Part shown: positions 60,025-64,000 of the stretch, in pieces
Layout: every line of letters begins with the position of its first letter
How positions within the stretch are numbered: the first letter of the stretch is position 1
Source of the DNA: Theodoxus fluviatilis
Lineage: Eukaryota; Mollusca; Gastropoda; Cycloneritida; Neritidae
Direction of reading: 5' to 3'
Assembly: GCA_034096865.1 (NCBI GenBank)
Contig: JAWQFJ010002797.1
Location: 40,001 to 104,000 of the forward strand
DNA: 64,000 bases
The notes under the pieces: model-generated
What the model saw: only the letters and a program-made list of their open reading frames with translations
What the model was told of the DNA's origin: nothing
Database searches by the model: none
Program-made: the position numbers and the translations under genes

Positions 60025-62337
60025 TGTTGCTAAGAATTTGCTCTGTTTTAGGAGCTGAACGTTAATCTTGACTCCCTTGCATACAAAGCCATACAAAAAC
60101 TGAGGGGTTAAAGGTACTGAGTCCAGAAGAGAACACTTCACACTAGTATTTAGCCTCTGGTATCTGGGCCATTCCAATGATCAACAACCACATGCACAGA
60201 CCTAGGATTTCAGCTTTGCATCAGTAGACCCCACTAGCATCTGGCAAAAACCATGTAGGCAAACAGGCAGATCACATACACAATCAGGCACCAGCATCAT
60301 CTTCACTTTCTCTTTAGCCATCAAACTGAATGATGGCTACAGGCTTTGTTATTCATGAATGACCAAGATTTACACTTCACAAGTGCAACCTAGCTTGAAC
60401 AGCTTTGTTTCCATAAATCATAATCTGAACACAATGTTATTAAAGCTGCAAATGTTGTTTTTTACAAGAGAAAAATATCATCTGAACACAGAAAAAGATT
60501 ATAATATTCTAAAAAGTTGGTGCATGTGTGTGTAAGTGTTTGTGTGTGTGCATGTTTGTGTGTGTACTGTTATCATTATTTAGGCCTCAAACTCTTCTAC
60601 ATTGTTAAAGTCCTGGAAGAGTTGGGATGCCACATTACATCTGCTCCTGAACCCACAGTTGGCTTTCAGTAATTGTCCACCTACATGTATTCAGTAAAAC
60701 TAGAAGCACCACTATGTGACACATGATAGGACAATATGGCATGACTGACATCAAAATCTGAAAGAATCTTCCGGGCCTAGACAGGCCTTATCTGCCACCT
60801 CCAGTCCCATCGAATATTAGTCCCAAACAAGTGGTGAAGTTCAAGTCCCCTTTGCAACTGAAAAACAAACAAGAATCCTACCCACCTCCCCATCCCTCCA
60901 TCCCCCCAAAACCCACACAAAAGCATGTCCACACAAAAGGCAGGTGACGATGCCTCTGGTCCACTGTCATGCAAATTCAAGGCATCTTCATCCCCTCCAT
61001 ACATCAGCGCTAAACAGAAAGACAAAAATTTGAGCCACAGGACCAATCTTTGCTCATAAAACTGCAAATGATGAATAAATAGAACTTGCAAATTTTGCAC
61101 AGAAACAAGTGCACAGTACTGACATTGTGTTTGCACTGTGTTACATCACAGTCCTATACAACAAGCATGCAACTTACTGTTCAGATCCCTTCAATAGCCT
61201 CTTGTGCTGAGCTACTGGGGCTTCCGAACCAGCATAGGGCTCTGAGCCTTATGTTACACTCTAAAATAGTGAAGCTTTTGGCATGAGGCTAATTACAGCA
61301 ACACAAAGACCATTATATGACCACAATGAAGAATTTACATGATTGAGAGTCTTCTGAATTGAGGTGAAGTAAGTGAGCAGATCTCATCTAGTCTCTTTTT
61401 GGGCCAATGTTACACACACATGTGGTAATGTATGATTAGTCAACACTACAGGTTTTTGATCTTCACACTGGTGATGATGGAATTTTACAAATAACCCACC
61501 ACCAGGGCCATTAGTTAAAAAAAGAAGGTTTTCACAAAGACACTTCATGATTACACAATTCTAGCACAAGATAATTGGTAGCTGTGTGATTATTCTCACA
61601 ATTCTAACTAAAATACATTACAAATTTAAATGAGTTGCAAATAGTAGCTAGTGCACAATGAGGACATATATATTCAGTGACATAGGTCATATACAACAAC
61701 TACTATTCAGTCATCATCAGTGTTGTCATTCACTCTCATGAGGTAAGTGTTGACCCCAGGAGGTACCATTTCTACAGACACGGATGGGACAAAAACTCCA
61801 TCACCAAAGAGGGGCATTTAGAAATAATTGCCATAATAAAGTCACAAAAAGTACAGCTTCATAATACAAAATACAATATTTCCAAAATTACAGTTTCAAG
61901 GCAGACTTAGTGACCTGGATGCTTTTGGAGGGAATTTAAGGACAGTTGCTAAGTCCTGGATGGAAAATGCCAACTTAATGCCTTGTTTCATCACCCTGAG
62001 TCAACCATTTCCATGTTGACTGCACTCTATTAAAACACACAATGCAAGGTAAACCTCCAGTTTATATAACTAAACAAATTGGGGTACAAGACCAAAAAAG
62101 GCCAAATTTCCCAATGAAAAGTCCTTGTCAGATGCAATGAGGACTGTTTAGCAACTAAACAAAACAAACAAAAAAGTACTTTTATTTTGCCTATACTCAA
62201 TTTTCCTTGTCTCGTTTTTTAAACACGTCTTTCTTTTAACTAAAACCAAGAACTTTACTTAGCATTGTATGTTTTTTATGAAGAACTTCACTTGTCGAGT
62301 GGTCATCTTGTTTCAGACCACGGAATTTAGCTGTGCT
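60025..62337 (-). other. Intergenic sequence and ARRDC 3' side
   Basis: No host exon recognised with confidence. Part of it is probably the 3' UTR of the ARRDC gene. A minus-strand stretch at about 60900-61011 (LMYGGDEDALNLHDSGPEAS) follows an acceptor-like CTGTTTAG and is exon-like, but I do not recognise it. Confidence 0.4.
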
Positions 62338-63357
<1,020 letters not shown>

Positions 63358-63360
63358 CTG

Positions 63361-64000
63361 AGGAAGGAAATGTCCACATGTCAAACATACTCATCCATCA
63401 TCATATTTGAGACAACCTACCATGGTGACATCTTGCAGCAGGTCTAAAAAATTGCAGCCGATTATCAAGCAAATAAAAGAAGGATAATCTTTTTTTCCCC
63501 AGCTTCAGACTTGCATACTTTAATGTGGGTTGCTTCCCTCACATAGTCCAGGTTGATGCCTTGCATGGCATGGGTAATGGTCTCAGATTTTTTTTTTTGT
63601 CGGGGATGGGGGTGGAGGGTGGAGTGCAGGGGGGTAAGGAGTTGGTGTTGTGGAGAAATGACATGGCAGTGGGTGTGTCCTGATGCACTGAGTCAGTGAG
63701 TGACAGTCAATAAATAAATTTACAGAAAGGTCACTCCCTGAAATCACAGATGGAGGTCTAACAGCTCTGTGGATATCATACAGCATTCTCAACATGCACA
63801 TCAATGGACTGCTACCTTGAGATCAGCACTAACTTAGATCCAGTCTATACTGCGTCAGAGTTAAAAGTCCATGAAAATGATAAGATTCCAAGTGCAGCAA
63901 GCATGATAAAAGTCAATTATCCCAACTGAAAAACAGTTCAAAGCAACAATCACTTTATGTCCAGTGCTCCCCAAAAGAATAAAATGGGAAAATCCCAGTG
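63361..64000 (-). other. ARRDC intron sequence
   Basis: No further exon recognised up to the right edge. A short minus-strand reading at 63525-63585 (ITHAMQGINLDYVREATH) is exon-like but lacks clear splice sites. Confidence 0.45.

Overview
This window is eukaryotic nuclear DNA from an animal. Short exons with GT/AG borders sit in long AT-rich introns, among many simple repeats, minisatellites and decayed transposons. No operons, rRNA, tRNA or CRISPR arrays were seen. The gene set is metazoan, and the many TGACCTTGACC-rich repeats together with the THAP, SAP-like and Penelope-type mobile proteins suggest a lophotrochozoan, probably a marine mollusc. That placement is inference.

Layout. 1-3914: a 28-bp minisatellite split by a TIR transposon carrying a broken 'Mutator-like' transposase. 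4787-5988 (+): the last three exons of splicing factor SF3A1, encoding its C-terminal ubiquitin-like domain. 6208-8220: a 31-bp minisatellite between two convergent gene ends. 8285-50468 (-): TM9SF2, a nine-transmembrane endosome/Golgi protein. Fifteen coding exons, 606 codons in continuous phase, can be read, but one N-terminal exon of about 50 codons was not found. The window's only N-run (41071-41092) lies in the intron where it should be.

TM9SF2 introns hold most of the mobile DNA: a Penelope-like GIY-YIG ORF, a 5'-truncated LINE, seven copies of an approximately 850-bp element packed with GGTCA half-sites, TTAA-flanked elements including a piggyBac-like one, a P-like foldback element with a THAP domain in each arm, a solo LTR nested in a MITE, and several microsatellite blocks. 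Two same-strand exons of a WD40 protein lie in TM9SF2 intron 1. 50469-50650 looks like the TM9SF2 promoter. 51400-57800: a THAP exon, a SAP-like TE ORF, a small palindromic MITE, and a large Tc1/mariner-like foldback element carrying an eighth GGTCA-rich copy. 59297-60024: a second LTR. 62338-63357 (-): the two last exons of an alpha-arrestin (ARRDC) gene with two PPxY-type motifs.

The host genes are housekeeping genes (splicing, endomembrane trafficking, ubiquitin-adaptor function) and show no functional linkage. The most notable content is the repeat layer: the GGTCA-rich family, with an internal filled-site/empty-site comparison showing insertion without target duplication; the P-like THAP foldback; and the nested WD40 exons.
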